A stretch of DNA of 64,000 nucleotides from Ceratodon purpureus. Lineage: Eukaryota > Streptophyta > Bryopsida > Pseudoditrichales > Ditrichaceae. Every line of letters starts with the position of its first letter. The first letter of the stretch is position 1. A program made the position numbers and the translations under genes. The notes under the pieces are model-generated. The model had not been told where the DNA came from, did no database searches, and was given only the letters and a program-made list of their open reading frames with translations. The stretch is from NCBI GenBank assembly GCA_014871385.1, contig CM026431.1:7809778-7873777 (forward strand), read 5' to 3'. Positions 44,048 to 56,252 of the stretch are shown one piece after another.

Positions 44048-45386
44048 CTACACATTGGCATGAAAGTCTGCGAGGAGTAAGGATCCAGCGATGGGTCGAA
44101 GTTTTGTGTCCTGCCAGGCTATGTGCTCCACACTCGCAAACACCTCCTCTTCGTCCTCTGTGCTGGGGAAGAGCTCCAAAATTCCATAATTGAACCCCTT
44201 GGCTTTATCGGATGGAAATAATGTGCCCGCACTTGCCTGGCCTATCGTGGGGCATCTGCACCCATTCAGATGACAATCTCATCAATCAGCAAACACTGAC
44301 CATGCAGAGGGTTTGCAAGTTTGATTCTGAAGGAAGTTGGAACTTGCTTTGAATTACAGCATGTGGAAAAAACACTGCAGAGCCTCGGATAGAGTATCAA
44401 GGCGAAGAGAGTGGTGTACTTTGAGGGCAGCCGTGGTATTGATTCTTCCATGAACCGCAAGTCCGCGGAGGAAGTACCTTCCTTGATTTTCACAAGGGTA
44501 ATGCGCTTGGCCATAATGCTCTCAAGATATGGCCCGTAGGGTTTGCACTCCCAGTCCACGGTGACCATATTTTCTGTGAGCGGGACCAGAAATTTCTTCG
44601 CGATTTTGGCAAAATCAGGATTGGCTGTGAATGCCGCTAAAGCCTTTTTGTCTCTGTATCGCCCGTGCAAAACATGCGTGTAATCGCCCCCCTGCACCTG
44701 CAAAGCAATGCACCCAAATGTCAGGCAGTTGATCCTCTATCAACAACTTCAGCAAAGCCTCTCCAGACTACTTAAACCTAATTTGTCACAACCCAAAAAA
44801 CTTCAGCGCAGTATCTGTGGTCTATAATCGTATGTCACAGGGCGTTTCTGTTCAAGTGCAAAGTGTTATAAGACCCATATCGCACTCTCACATTTCTTCA
44901 TCATGCTAATCAAAGGTTTAAAATGTCGTGTGAAGAAGCCGCTGAATCACGAACTTACTGGATATGGAACTGTGACAGTGATCCTGCTAACTTTGCACTG
45001 AGAAGGAAATCGTTCACATCCTTACTCACATATTACAATCCGGACACTGTGTGTCTCATCTTCGGCAGTGCTATGAACAAGGAGATTGAAGGATACTTTA
45101 CCGAAAGTGCCTGCCCCACAGTCAATTCCTGCACTCCATCCAGCTTACGGAGCCCGCGAATCGCTTCCAACATGGTTGCTACCTCCTTCGGATTCGCATC
45201 GTCTTTTACCTTAAACATCACAATATGCTCCAGCACCGGATATTTGAAACCTGGCGCCAGTTCCTTGAACGAAGCAATCGACGCTCTTCTTTCGCTCGAA
45301 GACCTCGCAGCAATCAACGAGTCTCGACGCGCGCGCAAAGCAACATCGACCACCGGTATTGACGGCCTTCGCAAGCGCCAATCCAT
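44048..45386 (-). CDS. Stress-response A/B-barrel (Dabb) domain protein, two domains
   Basis: Three exons read right to left: 45386-45102, 44697-44420, 44255-44048; 257 codons, 256 residues, phases 0 and 2 matching, donors GTAAAG and GTACAC, acceptors TTTGCAG and GGTGCAG. The Met at 45386 is the first in the open frame. Residues 1-45 are Arg/Ser/Ala-rich (possible transit peptide). Domain 1 (about 50-145) has VLEHIVMFKVKDD, the VQELTVGQ strand and THVLHGRYRDKKAL. Domain 2 (about 155-256) has RITLVKIKEG, then FNYGILELF and LLLADFHANV at the end. Dabb proteins are small ferredoxin-like barrels, often dimeric and stress-induced; the biochemical role of the two-domain plant type is not firmly known. 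The second intron falls inside domain 2. Confidence 0.85.
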
Positions 45387-46628
45387 TCTCCAACTTCTTC
45401 CAACACAGTCTAAATTTGCAACTAAGAATGCCAGTGGCCGAGAAATGTATGCAAATACATCACAGCTTACAGGTTTCCTCGAGAGGATGCTCTCACACTT
45501 GAATCCATGCGTAACAGCGGATTGGCTTCATTTCACAATCCTAAGGAATCGTGTTGAGTGTAGAATCCCAGACTCTCCATCATTCAAGCCAGGCTACATT
45601 CCAATGCATTGATACCAGTCATCAAAATTGGGTTTCGTCATCCTCACTCATCATCTTCTGCATCTTGCGCTAGGGTTTCAGCAGATAGCAACTCCATTCA
45701 CTTGTGAATAATCACCATACAACGGCGCTGGACAAGTTCATGAATGGCAGTTGTACTTCCATTTGAAACTTCACACGCTCATGTGATTTTCTGCGGACTC
45801 TTCTTCTGACATGTAAATAATCATGAATCCGTCGTTCCGACATCCTGCCGGAGTTTAGTTCGCCTGAGCCATTTGTGTCTTGCCATTGAACTGATCAAAA
45901 CTAAGGTTGATGCGATGAGCCTCGAATTTCCCTCAGAAATCTCGCTTCTCACCGGAAGAACCCAAACTTTCAAACCTAATACGTCAAGCATGGATATTGA
46001 TTGCAAGACGATGACCTAAAACTGTAGGTGTTGTTTAGCATGGTGATGAAAAGCATTCCATCTGAATGCATGAGAGGCTACTGTTTCAGATTCGATACAC
46101 TTCATGTCCTGTATTTCGTATGACGATCAATTGCAGCTACTGTTTTTCATATTGGCAAATAAACCGGACTGTATCACAAGAGGAGAACTAGAATCCACAA
46201 ACGGATACATCCAGAATCATTTCTGGTGGTGAGACTGCAATGTCGTTCACACAGTGTAACTTGGCAAACCATCACGATTTGTTTCCTGGAGCTGGAGACG
46301 CAGACCAAATTTTTACAGTAATCACAACGGCTGTAGTTAACGGTGCAACGGTTGTGTGTTTCGAAGGCAACTCTTCGTTGTCAGTGTAGTGTAGGAAGTC
46401 CAGAGTTTCTGCTTTGAGAAATCCTTATTGTTTGATGTCTAGTCCAGAACATACTGTACATTTGCATGTTTTTGCTCAAAATCTCTTATGAGTCCAATAG
46501 TTTCTGGTCATCATGCATTGAGCGGATTGATATGGTAAAACTCGTGGAAAAGCTGGAAGGAGGGTTTCAAGTTGTTGCGTTCTAAGGTTTGTTCTGAAGC
46601 TGAGATAACATTAGCTGACTTCGCCGTT
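45387..46628. other. Intergenic between Dabb and glyoxalase genes
   Basis: Contains the probable promoter of the Dabb gene and the 3' UTR of the glyoxalase gene (both minus strand). The 229-codon plus-strand frame at 44923-45612 lies mostly opposite Dabb exon 1 and is a shadow. Confidence 0.5.
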
Positions 46629-49558
46629 CTACAGATGTTGCCTATCATTTCTGGTTGTGCATTTCACTTGATGGGTGAAGGAAGCTGGCTCAAGCTCTCT
46701 GGCAAAATCCTCATTGTCAACCCAAACCTGGAAAACACATCCAAACCAACATTGGATTCAGCAGCACTTCAATTGAGCAGGTAAAATAGATCAATATTTC
46801 CTTTAACTTGCAATTCCATGTTGAAGTTCTTCCATACTCCATCCAAATGTACCTGGTGTGTCACTCTTCAGCAAGAGTCTAGCCTAATATATCTACCACC
46901 ATATTGGCAAGTGAACTATTCTATGTCGAGAACATATAAATATCTTTAAATCTATATTCATTTTGCAAGGATGGATTATCACTTCAGCAAAGTAAGCATG
47001 ACGAGAAACCTACTGTTTTCCAGCCATCGAGATCTTCATTCGAATAGATTTTGGTGTTGAACTTTGGTAAAGCACCGGGAGGTCGAACGGTTTTGCCACC
47101 TAGCAACTCAGTAGCGCCCGCTGTCTTGTAAACGTCTTCCGTACCTATAGCTAGCTGATCCACAAACCATATTCCCATCAAGAGTTTCAGTGATTGAAAG
47201 GAAAAAATTTAATCATCAATGATTATGCCTGCTCTCAAGTAACCGGTGCAAAAAATCCAGTCATGACAAGAAGCAGTGACTGCTATCCCCAGGCCAGTTT
47301 AGATTTGATGAACAATCCTTTACTAAATAGAGCTGGGGCTGACAAAATTTTCCTCTCGATTTCTTTCTAATTCACGAATGACGTCCAGCACACCATTGAG
47401 AGCACTTCCAAGATGTCTCAATGATGTCCGATTAGGAGGATTTAATACATTTCACTTCTACAACCCATAGCGTGTTCCTTCGGAATAATATCATATAGTA
47501 TCCCTTGAAATACAAACAATTGCAAATCGCACCTGAGCGTATCCAGTGCCCTTTGGGTAGTCCGTTTTGCCATAGTTGTATTCAAATTCAAGAACTGTTG
47601 ACCTTGTCTCATCCATGTCATAGGCTACGTAGGCAAACGTTTTCTGAAACACCATAATAACATCGCAGCAAACAGCATTTGAAGGTAGAATGATTAGATT
47701 CTGAAGTAATAGACTGCTGCACAGATACACCAACATAAGCAAGGTTCTGTGCCCGATATACTGAACAACTAATCAATTCACTTCATATCATGTTCAGCTT
47801 TTAGAAGCGTACCTTATCCTTAGGGTAATCTTTTCGCGCTAGTAGCTTCATTCCATATACCTATGCCAATCTTCCACCAACGTACAAGTTCACAGATTAA
47901 GAAATCTCATAATGCACAGATTTAATCTGATGCAAAATCGACAGAGCAACAATTCAAACATCAAATGAATTTTGAGGAGTAAATGCTTCTATCGATTGCG
48001 AGAAAAGAAATCAAGTTCAACAGTTACCATGGGTGCTTAAGACGAAAAATAACATACATCTTGATGAAAGAGAATCGACCGGTCGACATCAGCCACGCGA
48101 TAACTTAGTTGGCAGAATGGCTCACGCGAATTTTTTCTTTGTATGAGCTTGACCTTATACCCATCTGGATCCTCAAGAAAGGCACAAACCTCATTCCTCT
48201 CTTTTGTAGGACCAGCTGGAGTCTTGTATCCCTTCTTCTTGATCGCGTCAAGGGCCTTTTGTACCTGCAAAAGCCAATTATCTGGTGTTTTACTTGAACA
48301 AACTGCCTAAAGCATTCAAGAATCGGGCACCTTCTAGAATCGTATGAGTTAACATGTTTAAGAGGATGCAGTAGTCCAACTTCATTGAAAACGTTATTGC
48401 AAAGACTACAACAAACAGAATGAGACTGTGAAGTATATGCTCACATTTGTAACTGCTATTCCAAAGTGACCGAATGCAGCACCAAGATCATACTTCGTCA
48501 CGCCATAATCTACAAGAAAATAATCATAAGAGCTAAATTAGTTTCGAGACGAATTACATGAAGTTTCGCATACGATACTCTGTTCACGCAGGTATTCGGT
48601 CTTCTACAGCGATTATCAAAGTGTACACATGATAACTCAGATCCTTCCTTCAAGCAATGGGCTATCAAGTGACCAGCTGGTGTACCCTAGAAAATGTGGG
48701 TGTGTTCGATTTGAAGAAACAGATTGTTTGTACACGTACTGTATGTGAACTCCACAGTGGTATGGTTGTCTTCCATACCATAACCCATAAAAACGTTCAT
48801 ATACTTCTCGTCTGGAACGTCCCTTTTTCGAAGAATCTGCATTCCAAGACAATCTTCATACCACCTGCACTCCCGTCCCACAAGCAGTAACCCACTTCAC
48901 TCCTACATAAAACAGACTCAACCAGAACTTTGCCTGAGGATCACATCAATTACTGACCCTGCAGTGCAGTGTGGACCATGTCATTTAGACATCTAAACCA
49001 TCTCGAATAATTCGACACACATTTTGAATTTAAATTTCGAACCGCGAATTAAAAGGATAAAAGGATGCTCATTGCTTCAGTAGTTCTTAAACTGCCCCAA
49101 GCGACTCAAAAGATAGCCGTGGTATTCAAGAGCCATTCCTGGCAGATCAAAACTTACTTGCAGACACATCACAGGAAGGCATTCTTTGCTCAAGTAGACA
49201 CTCACTTCATGGATTTCTCGATGTCGCCCACACGATAGACAACATGCAGAATGCGGCGTCTATCTTGCCTCGGCCAACCCCTAAGTCCATTGTCCTCCGG
49301 CGGTGGGCTCGACGGAGGCGAACACTCCATTTTTATAGATGTTGGGCCAGTGCACTTGGGCCCTGGTTTTGCACATCCTCCAGTAGCTGCACCATTCACA
49401 ACAGAAAAAAATAAAAACAATGAAGCTCAAGAAAGTCCCCATCATAGAAAAAAAAAAGCAGCAGACATAAATCCTAATCCGGGAGTGATCATACCTTTCA
49501 AATGAGCCTCATACGCAGCAGGGGTACAGTTACCGCAACGTGTCCTGTAGGACCCCAT
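46629..49558 (-). CDS. Glyoxalase I-like protein, two VOC domains, catalytic Glu replaced
   Basis: Nine exons (right to left): 49558-49495, 49386-49206, 48864-48740, 48509-48445, 48264-48058, 47860-47813, 47643-47533, 47154-47014, 46727-46629; 347 codons, 346 residues, all phases match and all introns are GT-AG. The ATG at 49558 is the first Met after an in-frame stop; Met41 is an alternative start. The protein follows plant lactoylglutathione lyases (methylglyoxal detoxification with glutathione): domain 1 about 62-190 (HVVYRVGD, LGMQILRKRDVP, VEFTYNYGV, GHFGIAV), domain 2 about 195-335 (CQLSYRVADVDRS, YGMKLLARKDYP, LEFEYNYGK, LAIGTEDVYK, DGWKTVWVDNEDF). The active site normally formed by Q197, E249, H138 and a Glu in GY-x-x-ELIQ has lysine (K184, GYKVKLIQ) in the last place. 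That Glu is a metal ligand and catalytic base in GlxI, so activity is doubtful. The Cys-rich N-terminal 40 residues are unusual. Confidence 0.9.
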
Positions 49559-52013
49559 GTCTCGTCCAAGGCACCTTCACATCTGCACAATTTGCTTCTC
49601 CTACTAATATAGAATCTCGTCCACTGCTTGCATCAATGATCACACATCAAAAACATTCCTTTTCAAAATGTAACCAAAAAACTTTCATGCAAATCAAGTC
49701 CAAATCACCGTGACCTAAAAAAAATAGCCAACCAATCCATCACAACCGAGCCCATTTCTCTCATAGACCTAACAATGCATTCAAACCTCACAACAAAGCC
49801 AAAACATCCTGGTGAACAACATCCATTACTAACCATCTGTAAGCCAAGGTATGAGAAGAAAGCCAAATCACTCAATCACATGCATCATCCTCCTATGCCG
49901 CAGACCACATAGTCCTAAATTCTCTTCATCACTGAAAGTGAAGGATTAAATTAGTACCCAAAAATCTGCAACTCATGGATTCCCATCTTAGCATACATGC
50001 GCAAGTCTTACCTGATGATTTGGAGTTTATGTCAACACTTGATTCACAGTCGTGACCATAGTTATGGTTCCATGACAAATCCTGGAATGATCTGACGTGG
50101 CATCCGGCCCGGATCAAGCAGCCTTACAAAGAGTGACTGCCTGTGCAGTTGCTAACAGTGTACTGTGAGAGATGAGATGGAAGTGAAATTAGGGGAATGC
50201 TTTTGAGGGGATTGAAGGGATTAGGTCTTGGGAAGTCACATGAACCAAATGGACAGTCTTTCCATGTGGAGAGAACTTCATGATGATTTACCCCATACAT
50301 TTTTATGAACATTAGTGTAGCGAATATGACAAGATGTAATGTGGCTTTTATCACTATTCAGTAAAAAGGTAGTGGTTATCACTACAATATTCGTTTTGTG
50401 ATTTTTATGGATCATAAAATGAATGACTTTAATTTGATAGCGGGTAGTTGCAATTATTGAATTTTGTTTTATTAAGTTGGCTAGTTTATTTAAAAAAATA
50501 AATAAATCATACAATGAAATGGATGTTGTGCACTAAATTAGAAGGGTATATCGGTATACTTGATTTTATGTGGATAATAGGGATATATACTAGATTTTTT
50601 AGTGGCCAATTAGCCACAATAAATCATTAGCATCGTTGGTAATAGAATATAATCATTTCTACAAGCACTTATAAATTTATAAAATTAAAAAAACATGTAT
50701 ATGCATCCACTTTTTCAATGTGTTTTTTAACTACAAAGTAGTAGTAGTTTCCAAGTAATTTACATTATGATAATAATATTACAAGGTTTAAAGTTTTTTT
50801 AAAAAGCTTGAAAAAATGCCATGATTAAGTAAAAAAGACATGAATACATGTTAAAATGTACATTTCATAAAAATATACACAACAATATACAAAAATTTCA
50901 TTATGTGCCAATCTTTTTTTTTACATTGATTATATTTCTTTTAGATTCATATATTATATTTAATAAAAATAAAATAAAAATCAAAGTAACAATGTAGTTT
51001 TTAAATATTTTAAATATTAAATAAAAGCCTTCAATGCAATTTGTGAAGATATACATAAAACATATGTAATGAAGATTTTATCAAATGATACATAAGAAAT
51101 AATTGATGTATCGTCTTGTAGAAAATTTCTTGTAGAAAATTTATCATGAAGCCTTAGTATGATACTTTTGAAATGGCAATGGTAGCTCAAAGAAACATGT
51201 TTCCATACAAAAATTAAACATCATTTTCCTTTTAGAAAATATTGTTTTATAATAACATCATTTTCTTATTCAAATTTATAGAATCATGTTTTCCAATCAG
51301 TTTTTGGGATCACATAATGATTCATACATTTCTAAGAGCTTATTTCCTTAAATCTTTAAACTTTATTTCTTTAATAGATCACGATATGGATTTCTAGTTG
51401 ATATTGCTTTGACAACAGAAAGAAATAATAAGAGGTATTTTACACCGACATGAATATTTATTTCACCAAACGAGCACAAATATCCATGATGTTAATGAGC
51501 ATGGCAAACATGGGGCCAAGTGTACCGGTAAGTCTCGGTACTGTACTCCTCAAGTCTTCAACTCATCATTGTTACAAATTCTCCCCAATCCACAACCCCC
51601 TCGGATCCACTGCCACTCCAGACCTGGCAAAGCAAGCCCCCTTCTATTTGCAGCACCCGGAATCTCCCCCCCCTCGATGCAAAACAACTAAACTTGGCCT
51701 CCAACACCCACACTAATCTCCCCCCTCCCTCACTCCACACTATTTCCCACCATCTTCACAAACACCTCGACCCAACCCAATCCACTCCTCGCCTACATAC
51801 ACACCCAAGATCTTCACCACCACAACTTCCTCAACACCAGAATCTTCCACACCACACACAAACCAAAAACCAAAAACCAAAACCCTCTACCACATACTTA
51901 CATTCAACCCACAAACCAATAATCTACCAAAATCCACCAAAATCTACCAAAGCATACACCACACCAGTTTAGGATTCTCTAACGGTTTAGGGTACCACAC
52001 CCAGTATCATGAC
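49559..52013. other. Intergenic: glyoxalase upstream region, AT-rich block, C/A-rich leader-like block
   Basis: 49559-50350 is the probable promoter/5' UTR region of the glyoxalase gene. 50350-51450 is AT-rich without features. 51560-51980 is C- and A-rich on the plus strand (runs such as ACCAAAAACCAAAAACC), as in plant leaders upstream of the gene at 52389. No gene recognised. Confidence 0.45.
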
Positions 52014-52412
52014 TCATGAGAGTGGAAGAAATTCTTTACCTTGTGTGCTTCCAGTCTGATCATTCATGGTTTTCTCGAGCTCGCAATCGAAGCTCTGCTC
52101 GATCCGGAACTGCAAAGCTGTAGCAGAGACTGTTCTCACCATCTGGAAGTCTTTGTTCTCCTCATTCAGCTCCATATGAGATTTGGGTGAGGTTTGGATG
52201 AGCTCCTGGAGTTCAGAGTCTTGTGCAACACTGGTGACGTCTGTTGCATTCTCGATCATCTCCGAGGTGCACTGGTTGAGTGTGAAGCTCATGTGCTGAG
52301 CTTGGAGAGGGTTTCGAGGGAGGAGAGGTGTTTCCTTTTGGATCTGTGGTGTGGTTGTGGGAGGGGAGGTACTTGGAGTGGTGAGATCATGGACAGAGGA
52401 GTGCAGGAGCAT
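52014..52412 (-). CDS. Antisense open frame of 132 codons, uncertain
   Basis: ATG at 52412, stop at 52014. The product is acidic and Thr/Ser/Glu-rich (DATSVAQDSELQEL-like composition) with no known motif. It overlaps the first 24 bases of the plus-strand membrane protein gene and the sequence just before it. Composition looks protein-like, but splice context and conservation are unknown; it may equally be a chance frame opposite a GC-rich leader. Confidence 0.25.
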   Translation of the reverse strand: MLLHSSVHDLTTPSTSPPTTTPQIQKETPLLPRNPLQAQHMSFTLNQCTSEMIENATDVTSVAQDSELQELIQTSPKSHMELNEENKDFQMVRTVSATALQFRIEQSFDCELEKTMNDQTGSTQGKEFLPLS

Positions 52413-52667
52413 TACTGGACCGATTCGTCAGCTGGGGGGAGGGATCACGAGGTCGTGTACAAGCCCTACACGGATGGCATCGACGGGGAGCGGTTCTTCC
52501 AGTGCCTCATCTGCCTGTGCGTCATCTACTTCGTGGCCCGCTTGTTCTTCGACGGCATTGTGGTTTTTCTCATTGTGGCCCTCACTGTGGGTCTCATCAT
52601 GCAGCTTCTTGATGGGTGGTCTGCGAGTATAAGACCTCCCAAGTACTCCAAGTCTCATGTGTTTTAG
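52389..52667 (+). CDS. Small membrane protein, unknown function
   Basis: ATG at 52389, 92 residues, no intron. Residues 1-35 are polar (DRGVQEHYWTD, VVYKPYTDG). Two hydrophobic helices follow: about 37-53 (FFQCLICLCVIYFVARL) and about 56-74 (GIVVFLIVALTVGLIMQLL), separated by FFD. The tail is short and basic (RPPKYSKSHVF). An upstream open frame continues to 52194 without ATG. I do not recognise the family; a small organelle or ER membrane protein is plausible. Confidence 0.6.
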   Translation: MDRGVQEHYWTDSSAGGRDHEVVYKPYTDGIDGERFFQCLICLCVIYFVARLFFDGIVVFLIVALTVGLIMQLLDGWSASIRPPKYSKSHVF

Positions 52668-53377
52668 AACGGATTTGAGACGGGATTCTTTTTTGTACAT
52701 TTGAAAAGGATAATATATACGTTGACCTAATTTCGTGATCTGAGCAGAATTCAATGTGCTCGATTTCTTCAAAATTTGTCGACTTCTCTGTGTTTTTTTG
52801 TTCGCCAGTTTCGTTCTCGTCTTCTCTTCTTTTGTTGATAAGCTGTGCTGTGATAAGTTACGTGATCTTAGTGACGCAGATTCGGATGTGATTATTAGAG
52901 TGTATGTGGGAGAAGATTTGGCAAATGGACGCCCCTGAATGGCGTCTTGCGAAGTTTTGAAAACAGATTTATTTTTTTGAAGATCAAGTCTCTGAAGAGT
53001 TTCGCATCGGAGCTTTCAGATTTTAGTTATAGAAACTCACAGAAAATCTCTTCTTTACAGTGTGTGATGGTGGTGTTGTCCTTTGTATCAATTACACATT
53101 ACGTGGATGCAGGTATGACGGTCTGAAGAAGATTGGTAGTGCTTTGCATGGTGTTTCAGGATTGAATCATATTCGCGTGAGAGCGGGAGATGGAGGTTTT
53201 GCAAGAAAACAGGGGTTAGGGTTAGGTTTAGTGTTCGTAGAGTATTGTCATTACGACTTATCCAGAGAAAGAGTCATGTGACGCTCGTCCAAGTTTAATT
53301 GGCGGGGGTAGAGTGAGGAGACTAGTAGTCTATTTAAATGTATTCATCCGGCGAGATTTTTGAAGCTCGCCACATGT
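52668..53377. other. Intergenic or 5' part of the PRT1-type gene
   Basis: A possible upstream coding or leader exon ends at the donor-like GGATGCAG/GTATGA near 53112, which would splice in phase to the acceptor TGTGCAG at 53387. It does not supply the missing first RING cysteine, so it is not included in the model. Confidence 0.3.
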
Positions 53378-55897
53378 ATGTGCAGACAGCTCGTCTACAA
53401 GCCCATTGTTCATGGTATCACTCATAACATTACATCCCCTTTTTACCATCTCCTCGCTATTACTGCTCTTGCAGATATCTTGTGCAGATTGACCCTGCAT
53501 CAGCTGGATTCACTTCGACTTACTGACCATGGGCATTTTTTTGCAGCATGTGGCCATATCTTCTGCTTCTGGTGTGCTTATGTGTCGGTGAATCCCGCAA
53601 CAAGATCGAAATGTCCTCGATGCAGTCGGCCGTATTTACATATACCCCGAGTTTGCAAGGCGCTGCATCTCTTATTACAGCGAGTAGAGCCGGAATTGTA
53701 CAAAGCCAGGACGGAAAATTTTGAAGGTGACTTGAATTTGCAGATAAGTATTCATACACATGGATAGAAAGACATCCTTCTCTTTTGATAGAGTTTTGGA
53801 GTATGTTTGCTTCCCAAGAGACTGTTCAGGGACGTAATCTATTCAGAGGCTTCTGGTGGAACTTATATCTGCAATCTTGGAAGTCTCTTGCAGCAATGGA
53901 GGCTCAAAATGGAGCTTTTTCTCCATCTTTGGACGATGAACCAGAAACAGTTCCTTCAGAGTCTTTTATGGAGTACTTGAGAGACTGGTACGCATCCTCG
54001 AACCAGTCTATGGGGATGACAAGACCGTCAACTGAACTCTTCGATGAGAACGGAATTCACACACCTCGATCTCCACTGTTGACCCCGTCGTCATTTCCTT
54101 TTGGCAACCACCAAGAAGAGAATCAGGTTCTAGAAGTGTTAGGACAAGAAGTTGGTCAGAGCTCGTCACCATTGGAGTATATACTGGATACTGAGGCATT
54201 AGACACTAGGGGCACTTCGGCAGGGTCTTGGGGCAGTATGTATGTGGAGTTGCTGGATATATATAAGAATGAAAGTGTTTTGCCTGAATCGTTGGCTTCG
54301 ATGTTCGCGGAATTTGTCTCAACATGGAACTCCGAGGTGGACAGTTACTTGACAACAGGCTCAGATCGTGAGTTTGAAGACTCTCCAGATTACTTGGAGC
54401 TTGATGAACTCAACATCATGGTCGATTTACTATGCCCCCATTGTGACTATCTCGTGTATCGTCCTTTTGTGCTGAACTGCGGTCATGGCAAGTTGCCTAT
54501 TTCTTATGAGCACGTACCTAACTAATTGCATGTAGTTTAATATATAATTTGCAGATCAAGTATATTTTGAACATAGAACTTGCGATTGGTTGTGTGGAAG
54601 AGGATGATTACTGCAATACATTGGGCACTCTTTGATGTTTGAGATGCTGATTTTCTCTGTGCTTTGGTGAATATAAATGGCAGTCTTTTGCGAGCGCTGC
54701 ATCGCTGTACCCAGAGGCTCAGTCTTGAAGTGCCCTTCTTGTAAACGTCACCAGCCTGGTCTACTACCCCAAGTCTGTGATGAGCTTGATGCATATTTGC
54801 GCAAGGCTTTTCCTTTGGAGTACACCGAGCAAGCTAACCGCGTGCCCCAGGTCTTAAAACCTGTATACAGTGAGTTCTTTCAGCACTTGGTTTGTTTAGA
54901 TTTTTTATTTATATCGCACTAACGTTTATCCAATTCCGGTGTGGTTTCGTTCGAATAGTCACATCGTATTTCTATGTGAAAGGATTTGGATGTCTACCAT
55001 CCGAAATAAGAAAAGGTTTGGATATCTGCACTAGGAGACGTCAACATCTAGTTGCCATTAACAATGCCCTCGTTTGCGATTCGTTTCCAGGTTCGTCCCT
55101 TCTCTAAAATCTCTTAAGTAGTACGAAAGCTTGCCTAATGTACTAGAGATTAGATGTACATTTAGTCAAAGTTTGGGGTACAACCTTTTCGGTCTTTTTC
55201 CTCTTGGGAAATATCCCGCTATCAATTGCTCTTAATAAGGTGATTTTAATTTATTTCTGAGCAGTTCCCGGAACATACCCTCGGCGAATAGTGGAGAACA
55301 TCGGTCCCGTATTACGAGGTCCTCTTCATTATGGAATAGTCTGTGATGGATGTGGGGTATGCTGTTCACTAACATTATTTCTAGTCTCTTGCAACCAATG
55401 TCGCTGATTCACATCGAGAGCAGGGTATAAGAATCCATCTTGAATTGGAAACCTTGCTGTTCACCAGGTTCATGGCACTGTATTCTTCACAACCAAATGT
55501 AATACGGTTAGGTCTGAGACATTTGTAGTTCTGGATTCTTTAACAGTAGAATGACATTTCATAGAAGAGCAAAAGCACTTCCGAGGCTTGTCATATAGGT
55601 CCTAAGCAAGATAAATTCTGCTTGCAGATGGTTCCGATCATAGGTCCCAGATTCGAATGCAGAGATTGCACCAAGGAATTCGGCTTTGATCTTTGTGAGA
55701 CCTGTCATCGTTCTGGATTTGACTTGACAGGGCATGTCAATCAGGAACATACTTCTGATCACAGAATGCAGGTATGGAACAATCGGAGAAAGAAAGATGT
55801 TATGAAGCGAAATCAGATTTCTCAACGGGGGAGATGTCTAGCATCACACTGCGCTCGGGAAGCAGAAATGGCGCTAGATAAACTTGGGCAAGTTTAG
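53378..55897 (+). CDS. PRT1: E3 ubiquitin ligase of PRT1 type (two RING domains and a ZZ finger)
   Basis: Exons 53378-53414, 53547-53726, 53792-54487, 54684-54869, 54959-55090, 55265-55356, 55628-55897, about 530 codons in phase; the 5' end is uncertain and may use an upstream exon. RING 1: C-RQLVYKPIVH / ACGHIFCFWC / KCPRCSRPY; its first Cys pair is incomplete in the present model. RING 2: LCPHCDYLVYRPFVLNCGHV / FCERC / KCPSCKRH. ZZ finger: VCDGCG / FECRDC / DLCETCHRSG / HTSDHRM. The order and spacing match Arabidopsis PRT1, which ubiquitinates proteins with bulky aromatic N-terminal residues in the N-degron pathway. An acidic, disordered-looking 200-residue linker joins the RINGs. The intron after 54487 has a GC donor (G/GCAAGT); using it restores NCGHVFCERC exactly. 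The intron 53727-53791 is only 65 bp. Confidence 0.85.
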
Positions 55898-56252
55898 ACG
55901 AAATAAATAAACCTGGCATGCGTTGGGTGATAGGTAATTGCACGTCTTAGAATTTATTTGCCAAATGCTCACTCTACTGAGGTATTTTCAAGCTGTCACA
56001 TACCGAGAACTATTTTATGTTATGAAAGTGTATAAGTCAAGTGTTGGCACGTTGTGCTCTATTCTACTGTAAACGCCCTGACAGTCCCAGGGCATGTCGC
56101 GACTAGCACCACACCCGAGCGCAGAATTGATTCAGCTGAAGACTTTCTTCTAGTATGCCTTATAAATGCACAAACAGTATTATCCTAAGTGCTCTCAAAC
56201 AACAATCTAAACGTCCACAGGAGTTTGTCTGGCATGTTTAAATCATGCCGCA
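55898..56252. other. Convergent intergenic region
   Basis: Lies between the ends of the PRT1-type gene (+) and the haloperoxidase-like gene (-); holds their 3' UTRs. Nothing else seen. Confidence 0.6.

Noticed and set aside
44923-45612. 229-codon plus-strand open frame
   Set aside because: Lies opposite exon 1 of the Dabb gene, whose minus-strand reading has clear family motifs.
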